Source of the DNA: a virus
DNA length: 27,766 nt
Direction: 5' to 3' (one strand)
Virus record (IMG/VR): IMGVR_UViG_3300035703_000361
Coordinates: 1-27,766 of that record
Part shown: piece by piece, positions 8,366-16,377 of the stretch
How positions within the stretch are numbered: position 1 is the first letter of the stretch
Layout: every line of letters begins with the position of its first letter
Made by a program: the position numbers and the translations under genes
The notes under the pieces: model-generated
Seen by the model: only the letters and a program-made list of their open reading frames with translations
Databases searched by the model: none
What the model was told of the DNA's origin: nothing

Positions 8366-9949
8366 ATGGCTAATAGAAAAATGGTAATGGAACTTGCTCC
8401 TCTCTTAGGTCCTAAGAAAGAAGAAGAAATGAAAGATAAACTTATGGATGAAGACGAGAAAGAAATGTCGCTATCAAGCATGTTCGAAAAAGGCGTGAAA
8501 GAAGCAGAAGATACATATCCATCACAAGAGCCAAAATTTCCAAAGGTTGTAAAAGAAAACGAAGATAAAGAAATGAAAGTTAAAGAGCTAACAAGCATGG
8601 TGAAAAAAGTAATGCTCATGGATATAGATACCGGAAGAGTCAATCCACAACAAGCGTTGGAAATGTTTACTGACATTACCAAAGCGGCACTTGGTAAATC
8701 CAACGTTGAGCCAACCGATGCAGTAATGAGCTATGTCCGACGACAGCTTGAGGGCGCTCTCGAAGAGAGATCTAAGCAGAAAAAAGGATCCAATAATCTA
8801 AAAGAAAAATACCCAGAGAAGAAAGATTATCCATCTTCACAGGGCAAGTATCCAGCAAACGCCTCAGAGGCAAAGACTGGCGCGAAAGCAAAACTAAAAG
8901 AAAAGTACCCAGAAAAGAAAGACTATCCTTCATCTGGCGGAAAGTATCCTGCAAAAGTATCAGAATCTAAAAATCTAAAAGAAGCAGTTCCTCCCAGCAA
9001 GAGAGAGATCGCAATTAAACAACAGGAAGCAGATATGCAGAAATTGCTAGCTCAGGAAGAGCAGCTACAGAAGCAGCTTCAGCAGGTTCAAGTTCAGAAA
9101 GACGCTCTAAATAAGCGTCTCGTTCTTGGCCCAGCCCCACAGCAAACATCTATTTCACAGGTCAATCAAGAACTTGGCCAAGCAAAGTTTGGAATGCTAA
9201 ATAGAGAATCAAAGAACGAGTCCTTGACAATTACAAAGACTCAGTTTAAAGAAGCTATTAGAAAAGGCGTTCAAATTAATGAACGTAAAAAGTTTATTTA
9301 CGAAACTGTTAAAGCTCAGATAGCGGATCAGGTTGAGACACGAAATCTTATTGAATCGTATCTTACCGAAGGTCCTCTGTCGACAGCGTTCGCAGGACTC
9401 AAGGGTGCCGCACAGGGTGCCGTCTCTGGCGCAAAGAGTGCCTTTGGCCAGACCAAGCAAGCCTTCAGTCAGGCTGCCGCTGCTCAGCAGGCCAAGGACG
9501 CTCAGTCCCAGGCACTAAAACAGGCGCAGAAATCAGTTGCGGACGCAATGAAAAACGTATCTTCAACAAGAAACAAGTTCTCACAGGAAATTCTAAAGAA
9601 CGCAGGTCTTGTAAATCAGTATCACGACGCAGTTGTGGCACTTAAGCAGGCAGCAGACCAGGCAAAGCAGTCGCTATCTCAGCCAGAAGCTCAGAGAATC
9701 GACTCTGAGGCTACGGTTGCACTAGGTCAGCTATATCAGGATCTCAACAGCGAAAAGAGCGGCATTGATGTCTTCCTAAAAGATCTGGAAAAGAAGATCG
9801 GAAAAGACAAACTTCTAATGACCAGAACAAAAGCAGTTCTTGATAAAGCTCAAAAGAATCCCGATGCTGGCGTATATGGCGTAGGCAAAGGTCCGAATAG
9901 AGCAGGCCTTCGGTCTCCTCGAGGCGGCGGCGGCTCAGGACTTCTCTAA
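8366..9949 (+). CDS. Unknown Lys/Gln/Ala-rich, probably virion-associated protein with internal repeat
   Basis: 527 residues, not recognised. The N-terminal 130 residues are highly charged (many Lys, Glu, Met). Residues 145-164 and 177-196 are a duplicated Lys/Tyr/Pro segment (motif LKEKYPEKKDYPSS). Residues about 215-250 are a Gln/Leu coiled coil, residues about 350-480 a low-complexity Ala/Gln/Lys helical region, and the end is Gly-rich. TKTQFKEAIRKG followed by ...SYLTEGPLSTAFAGLKGAAQ (Glu at 335) resembles the start of the next gene's product, and the L-T-E/G step looks like a T4 gp21 protease site (L/I-x-E). GGAG lies a few nt before the ATG. Its place between tube and baseplate genes suggests a virion, scaffold or injected protein, but no function is claimed. 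Confidence 0.7.
   Translation: MANRKMVMELAPLLGPKKEEEMKDKLMDEDEKEMSLSSMFEKGVKEAEDTYPSQEPKFPKVVKENEDKEMKVKELTSMVKKVMLMDIDTGRVNPQQALEMFTDITKAALGKSNVEPTDAVMSYVRRQLEGALEERSKQKKGSNNLKEKYPEKKDYPSSQGKYPANASEAKTGAKAKLKEKYPEKKDYPSSGGKYPAKVSESKNLKEAVPPSKREIAIKQQEADMQKLLAQEEQLQKQLQQVQVQKDALNKRLVLGPAPQQTSISQVNQELGQAKFGMLNRESKNESLTITKTQFKEAIRKGVQINERKKFIYETVKAQIADQVETRNLIESYLTEGPLSTAFAGLKGAAQGAVSGAKSAFGQTKQAFSQAAAAQQAKDAQSQALKQAQKSVADAMKNVSSTRNKFSQEILKNAGLVNQYHDAVVALKQAADQAKQSLSQPEAQRIDSEATVALGQLYQDLNSEKSGIDVFLKDLEKKIGKDKLLMTRTKAVLDKAQKNPDAGVYGVGKGPNRAGLRSPRGGGGSGLL
8798..8953 (+). repeat. Two direct repeats of 60 nt, period 96 nt
   Basis: 8798-8857 and 8894-8953 encode near-identical 20-residue segments with the core KEKYPEKKDYPSS. 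The differences are largely at third codon positions (AAA/AAG, GAG/GAA, GAT/GAC), so protein sequence is conserved over DNA. This indicates an old duplication kept by selection. Confidence 0.85.
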
Positions 9950-9959
9950 GAGGTTCGAC

Positions 9960-11051
9960 ATGAGCAATAAGCCATCAAGACAGATAATTGAGCAAGCCAT
10001 CAGAGATGCTATTGAAGGAAAAGTGATCTCTGAAGGTCCGGCGGACTTCATAAAAGGCGTAGCTGGTGGAATTAAAGGTGCTGCCCAAGTTACTATGGGC
10101 AATTATCGCGTTAACAACGTTAGATCAAAAGTTCAAGGCTTCGCAGATAAAACAAATAAGCAAATTGAAAAACTATCCCAGAACGTTGCTGGAAGCGCAG
10201 AGAAGATGGTTCAGTCATCGAATCCTGCTGTGTCGTCCACAGGCAAGCAAGTTCAGGCAATTATGAAAAACGCAAGAGAAGAAATACAATCTTCTTTGTC
10301 GGAATTGCCAGAAAAGTTTCCTGCTGCCGTTTCGGGAGTTGTCGCACCGAAGCAAGCGCAGGCACAATCGCCGCAGGCTCAGACCAAGGCAAGCGCAACT
10401 CCAAACGAAAAGCAGCATCAAGAATTTAATGCGGAATACGACAGACTATCCAAGAATCCACAATTCATGGAATTTGTAAAGAAAAATTACAATGTGGACA
10501 ATCTAGATTCGTTTCCAAGAACCAAGAAGGCATTAGATAAATTATTCTCGAATTACCAGCTATGGGTCGAGAAAGAACAAAAGACTGCGGCGAGAAACAA
10601 GGAAGTAGAAGATTTGGCGAAGCAGTATGCCAAAAATCAACCCTCAGCCCAAGAGGCTCCGAAGGAGTCTTTAATTCCAGAGAAGCTAACTCATAAAATT
10701 AATTTCCCAAGCAGCATTAAGTCCTTGGTTGGCGAGTCAATTTCCAAAGTGTTCCATAACGAAATGGGAGGCCCTGCAATTCCTCCTCCGCCTCCGGACG
10801 ATGAGGACACGGTCGGCAAGTACCTAAAGGCTCCTGGGGGCGCCAGGACGCCCCAAAAGGCATCCATGAAGGCTCCCTTGGTTCCCAAGAGCGAAAAACA
10901 AACAGTCCAACCACCGGCAAGAAAGAAACAGTTGGCGACTCCTCAAAAAGAATCCTTTTCTTCCATGAAAGAAATAATGGAGTCCAGTCTTCTAAAAGAC
11001 CAAATTCTATCCTCCATTCAAGATAGAAAAAAACTTTCCGGTAAGAAATAA
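9960..11051 (+). CDS. Unknown helical protein, likely partner or paralogue of the preceding gene
   Basis: 363 residues, not recognised. The N-terminus IIEQAIRDAIEGKVISEGPADFIKG... then GGIKGAAQ parallels residues about 300-350 of the preceding product (FKEAIRKG ... LTEGP ... GLKGAAQ). The I-S-E/G step at residues 23-26 resembles a prohead protease cut site. The middle is an Ala/Gln/Lys helical region. Near residues 275-283 there is a run of six prolines followed by acidic residues, and the C-terminal part is Lys/Pro-rich, ending with the motif KESFSSMKEIMESSLL. AAGAGG precedes the ATG. Gene spacing (10 nt) indicates co-expression with the upstream gene. A virion internal or scaffold protein is possible; no function is assigned. 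Confidence 0.7.
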   Translation: MSNKPSRQIIEQAIRDAIEGKVISEGPADFIKGVAGGIKGAAQVTMGNYRVNNVRSKVQGFADKTNKQIEKLSQNVAGSAEKMVQSSNPAVSSTGKQVQAIMKNAREEIQSSLSELPEKFPAAVSGVVAPKQAQAQSPQAQTKASATPNEKQHQEFNAEYDRLSKNPQFMEFVKKNYNVDNLDSFPRTKKALDKLFSNYQLWVEKEQKTAARNKEVEDLAKQYAKNQPSAQEAPKESLIPEKLTHKINFPSSIKSLVGESISKVFHNEMGGPAIPPPPPDDEDTVGKYLKAPGGARTPQKASMKAPLVPKSEKQTVQPPARKKQLATPQKESFSSMKEIMESSLLKDQILSSIQDRKKLSGKK

Positions 11052-11081
11052 TAGTAATTTATATTTATTATATAAAATTAT

Positions 11082-11110
11082 GATCGCAACCTTTATTTGT
11101 TGGTTGCATC
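11082..11110 (+). terminator. Hairpin between unknown gene and baseplate operon
   Basis: GCAACC (11086-11091), 10-nt loop, GGTTGC (11102-11107) make a perfect 6-bp stem, extendable by GAT/ATC around a bulged C. The following TTATTTG is a weak U-tract. It may terminate partially or stabilise the 3' end of the upstream message. It lies 25 nt before the next start. Confidence 0.5.
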
Positions 11111-11134
11111 TTATTTGATAGAAAAGAGGTATAT

Positions 11135-11977
11135 ATGCAAGAAAAAGATATCGACGTTATGCAAACGGCGACTCCAAAAGTCAACGTAATGCAAGGCGCA
11201 AGTGCGCCGGAGATCCCCTATGAGCTTGTTCCGCTTCCGTCTCAAGGAAAGCTTTATCCGGAAGAACATCCATTGTTCGGTGAAGAGTCCGTTCAGATTA
11301 AAGCAATGACGGCAACGGAAGAAAACATTTTGAGTTCTCCTGCTCTTATTAAAAAAGGAACGGTTGTTGATACTCTTATTCGTTCTTGCCTCTTAAACAA
11401 AAGCATTGATCCAAAAACTCTTCTCGCTGGTGACAAGTCTGCTATTCTTTTGGCAATAAGAATTTCCGGCTTCGGTGCGGAATATACAATGAAGACTTCA
11501 TGCCCTGAATGTTCTCATGGATTTGATCATAATTTTGATTTGTCAAAGGTATTGGTTAAGCCTCTGAATTGCGATCCGCTGATAGCAAATAGTAATATAT
11601 TTTCATTTGTTCTTCCTAAAAGTAAAAAAACAATAAAGTTTAAGCTACTAACATCCGGTGACGAGATGGATATATCTGAGACTCAAGACAAGAGAAGAAA
11701 GGCACTAAGGAAGTCCGGAGTAACGTCAGAAGTAGAAACGACAGTTACAGACAATCTTCTTAGAGGCATATTAGAAATTGACGGGAACAAAGATAGGAAA
11801 TTTATAGAAAAGTTCGTTGCGACAATGCCAGTTCTCGACTCCAGAACGATAAGAGAGCACATCAAGGCAATACAGCCAGATATTTTGTTCAAAGAGGAGG
11901 TAGAATGCCCAAATTGTGGTGCCGTTGAAACACACGACATCCCGATCGGCATGGAGTTTCTTTGGCCGAAATTGTGA
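11135..11977 (+). CDS. Baseplate hub/tail-assembly protein, T4 gp26/gp51 family (zero frame)
   Basis: 280 residues in the zero frame. The N-terminus has the family start YELVPLPSQGKLYPEEHPL, followed by IKAMTATEENIL, a helical domain, and two Cys pairs: CPEC (123-126) and CPNC (258-261), each followed by His or Asp positions. This fits a zinc ribbon and the T4_baseplate family (Pfam PF12322), whose T4 members gp26 and gp51 help assemble the baseplate hub. AAAAGAGGT lies at good spacing before the ATG. The gene sits just before the tape measure, the usual place of tail assembly chaperones. The frame ends at TGA 11975-11977, but a +1 shift near 11960 would carry translation to 12215, giving about 359 residues. 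Confidence 0.8.
   Translation: MQEKDIDVMQTATPKVNVMQGASAPEIPYELVPLPSQGKLYPEEHPLFGEESVQIKAMTATEENILSSPALIKKGTVVDTLIRSCLLNKSIDPKTLLAGDKSAILLAIRISGFGAEYTMKTSCPECSHGFDHNFDLSKVLVKPLNCDPLIANSNIFSFVLPKSKKTIKFKLLTSGDEMDISETQDKRRKALRKSGVTSEVETTVTDNLLRGILEIDGNKDRKFIEKFVATMPVLDSRTIREHIKAIQPDILFKEEVECPNCGAVETHDIPIGMEFLWPKL
11953..11966 (+). promoter_or_regulatory. Candidate +1 programmed ribosomal frameshift site
   Basis: The zero frame reads ATG GAG TTT CTT TGG CCG AAA TTG TGA. GGAG (11953-11956) lies exactly 3 nt before CTT TGG C. This copies the prfB arrangement of a Shine-Dalgarno-like sequence, 3 nt, then CUU UGA C, where tRNA-Leu slips from CUU to UUU. The A-site codon here is UGG rather than a stop. 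TTT C just before it is a second +1-prone step (UUU to UUC, same tRNA). The +1 frame is open from 11904 to 12215. The shift itself is inferred. Confidence 0.6.
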
Positions 11978-12215
11978 ATTTATAGGCGTTAATACTGAAT
12001 ATTTAACCAAGATTTCATATTTAGAAACGTTCTATCTAGTGAATCACGGATTCTCAGCAGAATATCTAGATTCTATATCTTTAGAGAAAAGACGATTCTT
12101 CTTTAATTTATTAGCAGAAAAGAACAAAAAAGAACAAGAATCTGCATCCGGCAAATCGGAAGCCTCTGTTCCTTTGTCAAAAATGACTAAAGAAAAAATA
12201 AAATCAAATAGTTAA
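11964..12215 (+). CDS. +1-frame C-terminal extension of the gp26-like protein (tail assembly chaperone type)
   Basis: About 83 residues in the +1 frame. The content looks like real protein: YLTKISYLETFYLVNHGFSA then YLDSISLEKRRFFFNLLAEKN, a helical segment with conserved-looking aromatics, followed by a Lys/Ser/Glu-rich tail. The only Met is near the end (12183). Non-ATG starts upstream (GTG 11916) lie 15 nt beyond the nearest purine-rich GAGGAGG, too far for normal initiation. Independent translation is therefore unlikely, and frameshift fusion with the upstream gene is the simplest reading. The stop (TAA 12213-12215) is 17 nt before the tape measure start, as in lambda G/GT and P2 E/E'. The extension may bind the tape measure protein. 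A real indel or sequencing error is the main alternative. Confidence 0.65.
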   Translation, partial: GRNCEFIGVNTEYLTKISYLETFYLVNHGFSAEYLDSISLEKRRFFFNLLAEKNKKEQESASGKSEASVPLSKMTKEKIKSNS

Positions 12216-12232
12216 TAATTGAGCAATATTAA

Positions 12233-14386
12233 GTGGCGAAAAGGGAATCTTTAGACGACAAGGAAATTTTAAGCTTGGCGTCGGCATTCGAAAGGATGTC
12301 GGCAGCCAGCGGCATGTCCGAAGAGTCTATTGAGGGAGTGTTTCGTTCTGGCAAGAAGCTTAATAAACAATTGGCGGATTCTGCCAAAAAAGAATATGCT
12401 CAAATAATAAAGCAAACAAAAAATTACAATAAAGAAATACAAGATTTAACAAAAAGAATGAAGCAAGGCGAAACGCAACTTGCTAGTCAATTAGAGCATA
12501 CGACAAAACTAAGAAACGAAGGCCTTGAGCAAATAGATGTGTTTAATAAGGCCGGAGTATCAATGAGAGGCGCCACAGGAGCGGCCGGAGATTTGTCCAA
12601 GGCTTTCCCCGGCGTTGCATCTAGCATGGCAGTCGTGGCGAATGGGGCAATGGTTTTGTCTAAGTTAGTAGACTTTTTAGTCTCTGCATTCAACAGATGG
12701 CAAGAAACCAACAAAGAGTGGAAAAAGGCCATGGGCGAAATTCAGAAAAGAACCGGCGCCACAACAGAGCAGTTTCATAAGATGAGGAAGGCTATCGAAG
12801 AAGACAGAACTGCTATGTCATACCTCAAGGGAGACGTAAGAGGAATCGTAGACTCCGCCGAATTCATAGGGCAGCTAGCTGTCGACTTTAGAAACTTTAA
12901 CAAAGTAATGAGCAGAGACTTCAGAAAGACCATGCTGGCTCTCCAGGAAGGACTCGGATTATCTGGCGAAGCCGCAGTTGATTTTAGGCGTTCATTAGAA
13001 TCGCTCGGTTTAGCAAAGACAGAAGATGAGATTCGCAAGTTTACAGATCAATTTATGAAGTCTGCCGAAGCTGCCGGACTTCTTCCTGGCATCATGGCTC
13101 AAGATTTCAATGAAGCCAAAGATTACGTAGCAGCGTTCGGAAAAGAAGGCGTAAAGACGTTTAATAATATTTCGCTAATAGCCAACAGAGCAGGATTTTC
13201 AGCAAAGAAGTTAATAGATTCAATGTCTAAATTTAATTCATTTAATGCAGCATCCGACGCTACAAATAATTTGAACGCCGCTCTTGGTACAACAATCTCT
13301 TCTTTTGAACTTCTCACAACAAGAAAGGCAGAAGATAGATTTGAAATTATAAGAAAAGCTTTACTTGATCAAGGATTAACGTGGGACGTAATAACTGCAA
13401 AGGGTGACGACTATGCAAATCTAGTCGCCGAATCTCTAGGAGTCACAACCTCAGATGCCGCAAGACTTCTTGGTGCAAACGCTATATCAATGGAAAAACT
13501 AAGAAAAGAACAAGAAGCAAATCTAAAGAAGGCAGAAGAAGAAGCCAAGAAGAAACAAAAAGCACAAGAAGATTTTATGACATCGGTCACTAGGGCCTCT
13601 ACTGTTCTCGAGACAATTGATAGAAAGCTTGATAGAATCATGCAAAAGTTCTCTGAGGCTTTTGGTCCCATATTTGAATTGGTTAACAACATGATGTTAA
13701 AACCTTTAAATGCTGTTTTGTCATTTATGCCAACTTATGCGAAAGGGGTAACTGAAATGATGCAAATGGTAGGAAATGGAATGACAAAAATGAAACAAAT
13801 AGCTGACAGCGCGGCTCTTCATATTTATCAATATATTTCTAATAAACTAAATGCAATTAGCGATTTGTCGTTGGTGATCTTTTCTAAAATAAAAGAAAAT
13901 TTAAAAAATGCATTTGATATAGTAGACGACGTTTCTGCTATCTTTGCCAAAGTTAAAAATTCGATAGTTTCTTCTATCTCCTCTATTCCTGTGTTAAAAG
14001 ATTTAATCTCACCAGCAGAAAAAATATTTGATACTATTTTATCTTCAGTAAAAACAATAGTATCGCATGTATTGCAATTTACCAATCCAATAATGTCCAT
14101 GCTTGCCAAAGTAGGATCTTTGATTCCATCTCTTAAGACATGGGCACAAGGAAGTATAACTCAAGAAGTAGATGCCGTAGCGTCTAGCGAAACCAGAACA
14201 ACTCCTCAGAGAGTGATCGGAGGAGCAAGTAGCAGCTCCCCAGCCGTCGCAAAGTCTCAATCAGAAATCTCATCTCAGGCACCGGGAGTAATGGATGTCG
14301 TGAGCAAAGTTATACAGATACCTATAAAATTAACCATGGATGGGAAAGATATTGCTTCTGCATTTGTAGAATATTCAACAAAATAA
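12233..14386 (+). CDS. Tail tape measure protein
   Basis: 717 residues beginning at GTG; no ATG is nearby, and the upstream signal is weak (TTGAG). Residues 1-110 are charged coiled coil. Residues about 115-145 (SKAFPGVASSMAVVANGAMVLSKLVDFLVSAF) are hydrophobic, then long helical segments run to a Lys/Glu/Ala coiled coil at about 422-445. Residues about 470-600 are Met- and Ile-rich hydrophobic helices. This mix of coiled coils and buried hydrophobic helices, with the position after a frameshift-type chaperone gene and before tube-initiator and LysM genes, marks a tape measure. It sets tail length and leaves the tail ahead of DNA. At about 1.5 angstrom per residue the length predicts a tail near 100 nm, comparable to T4 (gp29 is 590). 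No peptidase or lysozyme motif was seen. Confidence 0.85.
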   Translation: MAKRESLDDKEILSLASAFERMSAASGMSEESIEGVFRSGKKLNKQLADSAKKEYAQIIKQTKNYNKEIQDLTKRMKQGETQLASQLEHTTKLRNEGLEQIDVFNKAGVSMRGATGAAGDLSKAFPGVASSMAVVANGAMVLSKLVDFLVSAFNRWQETNKEWKKAMGEIQKRTGATTEQFHKMRKAIEEDRTAMSYLKGDVRGIVDSAEFIGQLAVDFRNFNKVMSRDFRKTMLALQEGLGLSGEAAVDFRRSLESLGLAKTEDEIRKFTDQFMKSAEAAGLLPGIMAQDFNEAKDYVAAFGKEGVKTFNNISLIANRAGFSAKKLIDSMSKFNSFNAASDATNNLNAALGTTISSFELLTTRKAEDRFEIIRKALLDQGLTWDVITAKGDDYANLVAESLGVTTSDAARLLGANAISMEKLRKEQEANLKKAEEEAKKKQKAQEDFMTSVTRASTVLETIDRKLDRIMQKFSEAFGPIFELVNNMMLKPLNAVLSFMPTYAKGVTEMMQMVGNGMTKMKQIADSAALHIYQYISNKLNAISDLSLVIFSKIKENLKNAFDIVDDVSAIFAKVKNSIVSSISSIPVLKDLISPAEKIFDTILSSVKTIVSHVLQFTNPIMSMLAKVGSLIPSLKTWAQGSITQEVDAVASSETRTTPQRVIGGASSSSPAVAKSQSEISSQAPGVMDVVSKVIQIPIKLTMDGKDIASAFVEYSTK

Positions 14387-16099
14387 ATGGCAACATTTGA
14401 CGAAGACGCAAATAGACTGTTTCAAGATGCTATAGATATAAATTCTGGCATTGAAGATTCTGGTCTGTCTAATCCTGCAACTTTCGGCCAGGCAGAGAGG
14501 ATATTTAATACTTCTATAAAGTTAAATGAATTCAAAAGCTCTGCCACGATATCTGGAGACGCAGGCAAAGAATCTCCTACACTATCATTTCGAGCCTATA
14601 AAACTTATATAGATCTAATTCTTGAAGAGTTCCAAAGCAATGGAAAAGGAATAAAGTTTATTCTTTCACAGGCAGCGCTTCATTTATTGAATCCCGACTT
14701 TGGAAGAGGCAAGCTAATGAACCCGCTAGCTATGGTTCTTGGTCCTCCTCCTTTCGCAAGAGGAATATTTACAAACACGTTGGACAACCCTCTTGGATCA
14801 ATGAATCCGGTGAGTGATAACGCTGCCAAGGATGATGTCATTAGAAAGCTTTACGAAGGAAACAAGACTGACTTAAACATCGTTGGCGGAATTCCTCCGT
14901 TTGATGTTGACGGACCAAAGACAAGAGTTCCTTCCGATACTGGCGGAACAAAAACTTCTGGGGCCGAAGGAATTCCAATCATAGGTCCCGCCATTCAGGC
15001 TCTAGGCGGAGTAAATGACGGCGTTACATTTGATGAAAAATATAAGCAGCTAAACATTGCTAGCAAAACGGAAAGAGATAAAGAGTCTTTTGGCGATAAA
15101 ATAGTTTTTGATCCATATGAAAATATAAATATAAAAAGAGAAGATCCATTATTATTAATATCAAATCCCGGAGAAGAAGATAACAGTTCTTTATTTAAGA
15201 AATTTAAGCCAGACTATGAAAAAATATTCACAAAAAATGTAACAGGACCAGATTTCGGAAATGGAAGCCGCGGCCATGATTTTTGGCTTCCAAAAAAGGG
15301 TGCTCTATCAAATATAACGGACAATTATGCAAAACATATGCGCGCCGTATCAAATGTTGACACCTTCTTTTCCGAAGAAGAGCTGGAGGACGGACTTCTA
15401 TTGGCGGACGCAATAAAAGTCCTGCCGGATTTCACACATCACGTACCATTTTATTTTGAAGACATACGTTATAGTAAAGATGGAACTGGAAAGATTTTAG
15501 CATTTAGAGCATTTATTAATTCTATAAATGAAAGCATAACTCCAAATTGGCAACAAGAAACATTTTACGGAAGAATAGATCCGGTTTCCACGTACAGAAA
15601 TACCGGAAGAACATTTGATGTCACCTTTAGAGTGGTGTCGTTTTCACAAGATGGACTAAAGATCATGTGGAAAAAAATAAATCAATTTTGCAAAATGCTG
15701 TACCCTTCGTATAAAGACTCCAGACTTTTTGCCGGACCGATAGCAAGAATGAGAATAGGTGATCTCTGCGCAACGGACGATGGTCGCGGTCTTCCGGGGT
15801 TCTTTACTTCTGTAAACTTCTCATATGATGAATCTACAACGTGGGAAATGTCAAATCTTAATGGGCTAGACAAAGTTCCTCATGTCGCCATCATATCTTT
15901 TTCTTATCAAGTTATTCATGAAAAGAATCCAGAACTTGACGAAAATGGAAACTTCAATCTGTCAACGTTTAGAAAAGCAGGGAAGCTTCCAGATCAAGCA
16001 AGAAGAAACGGCGAGAAGCAAACGCAAGACGCAGAGCAGCAAGATATTGACGGAATAGGAACAGGAGACAGCGAGGATTCAAATTCTCCAGTAACATAA
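14387..16099 (+). CDS. Baseplate tube-initiator-like protein (gp48/gp54-type position)
   Basis: 570 residues, starting directly at the base after the tape measure stop (TAA ATG) with no Shine-Dalgarno, so coupled. The N-terminal 300 residues are Gly/Pro/Asp-rich and loop-like. Residues about 350-510 form a conserved-looking beta domain: VPFYFEDIRYSKDG, AFINSINESITPNWQQETFY, GRIDPVSTYRNTGRTFDVTF and MWKKINQFCKMLYPSY. This set recurs in large-myophage proteins that sit between tape measure and LysM genes and are thought to cap the baseplate end of the tube, as T4 gp48 and gp54 do. The C-terminus is a disordered Gln/Asp tail. Role is inferred from motif memory and position. Confidence 0.6.
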   Translation: MATFDEDANRLFQDAIDINSGIEDSGLSNPATFGQAERIFNTSIKLNEFKSSATISGDAGKESPTLSFRAYKTYIDLILEEFQSNGKGIKFILSQAALHLLNPDFGRGKLMNPLAMVLGPPPFARGIFTNTLDNPLGSMNPVSDNAAKDDVIRKLYEGNKTDLNIVGGIPPFDVDGPKTRVPSDTGGTKTSGAEGIPIIGPAIQALGGVNDGVTFDEKYKQLNIASKTERDKESFGDKIVFDPYENINIKREDPLLLISNPGEEDNSSLFKKFKPDYEKIFTKNVTGPDFGNGSRGHDFWLPKKGALSNITDNYAKHMRAVSNVDTFFSEEELEDGLLLADAIKVLPDFTHHVPFYFEDIRYSKDGTGKILAFRAFINSINESITPNWQQETFYGRIDPVSTYRNTGRTFDVTFRVVSFSQDGLKIMWKKINQFCKMLYPSYKDSRLFAGPIARMRIGDLCATDDGRGLPGFFTSVNFSYDESTTWEMSNLNGLDKVPHVAIISFSYQVIHEKNPELDENGNFNLSTFRKAGKLPDQARRNGEKQTQDAEQQDIDGIGTGDSEDSNSPVT

Positions 16100-16100
16100 T

Positions 16101-16376
16101 ATGGCAAATGAATTTTATAAAAATACAAATGTATTCGACAACATGTATTATCGTGTTCCAAAATTTATCTATCAAGACTTTTCCGACATTCCTGGCAAAG
16201 AGTTTCTAGTGCAAGAAGGCGACAGGTTAGATGCAATCGCTGAACAAATATATGGAAATTCAAACTACTGGAGAGCAATAGCCGTATATAATGATATTGG
16301 ATATTTTTTTGATGTTCGTCCGGGAATGGTAATAAAACTTCCTACGGATATTAAGCAAGTATTGGCTAGACTATAA
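16101..16376 (+). CDS. LysM-domain baseplate protein (P2 gpX / T4 gp53-like)
   Basis: 91 residues. Residues about 33-85 are a single LysM-like domain: FLVQEGDRLDAIAEQIYGNS, then NYWRAIAVYNDIG and VRPGMVIKLP, which give the beta-alpha-alpha-beta order. Small LysM proteins lie next to the hub in many contractile tails (P2 gpX, the LysM part of T4 gp53), where they clamp the hub to the wedge or tube rather than bind peptidoglycan. ATG follows the previous stop by 1 nt. The gene ends 1 nt before the amidase-hub gene. Confidence 0.8.
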   Translation: MANEFYKNTNVFDNMYYRVPKFIYQDFSDIPGKEFLVQEGDRLDAIAEQIYGNSNYWRAIAVYNDIGYFFDVRPGMVIKLPTDIKQVLARL

Positions 16377-16377
16377 T

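Noticed and set aside
8299-8703. 134-codon minus-strand open frame
   Set aside because: Antisense to the start of a clear + strand gene; Ser/Phe-rich composition is typical of reverse-read Lys/Glu codons.
11916-12215. An independent gene starting at GTG 11916
   Set aside because: The nearest purine-rich sequence (11894-11900) is 15 nt upstream and part of a Glu-Glu-Val codon run, and the first residues after GTG are not protein-like. Frameshift expression fits better.
15124-15131. TATAAATA as a late promoter
   Set aside because: It lies in the middle of a long virion gene with no start downstream, so it is most likely a chance A/T octamer.
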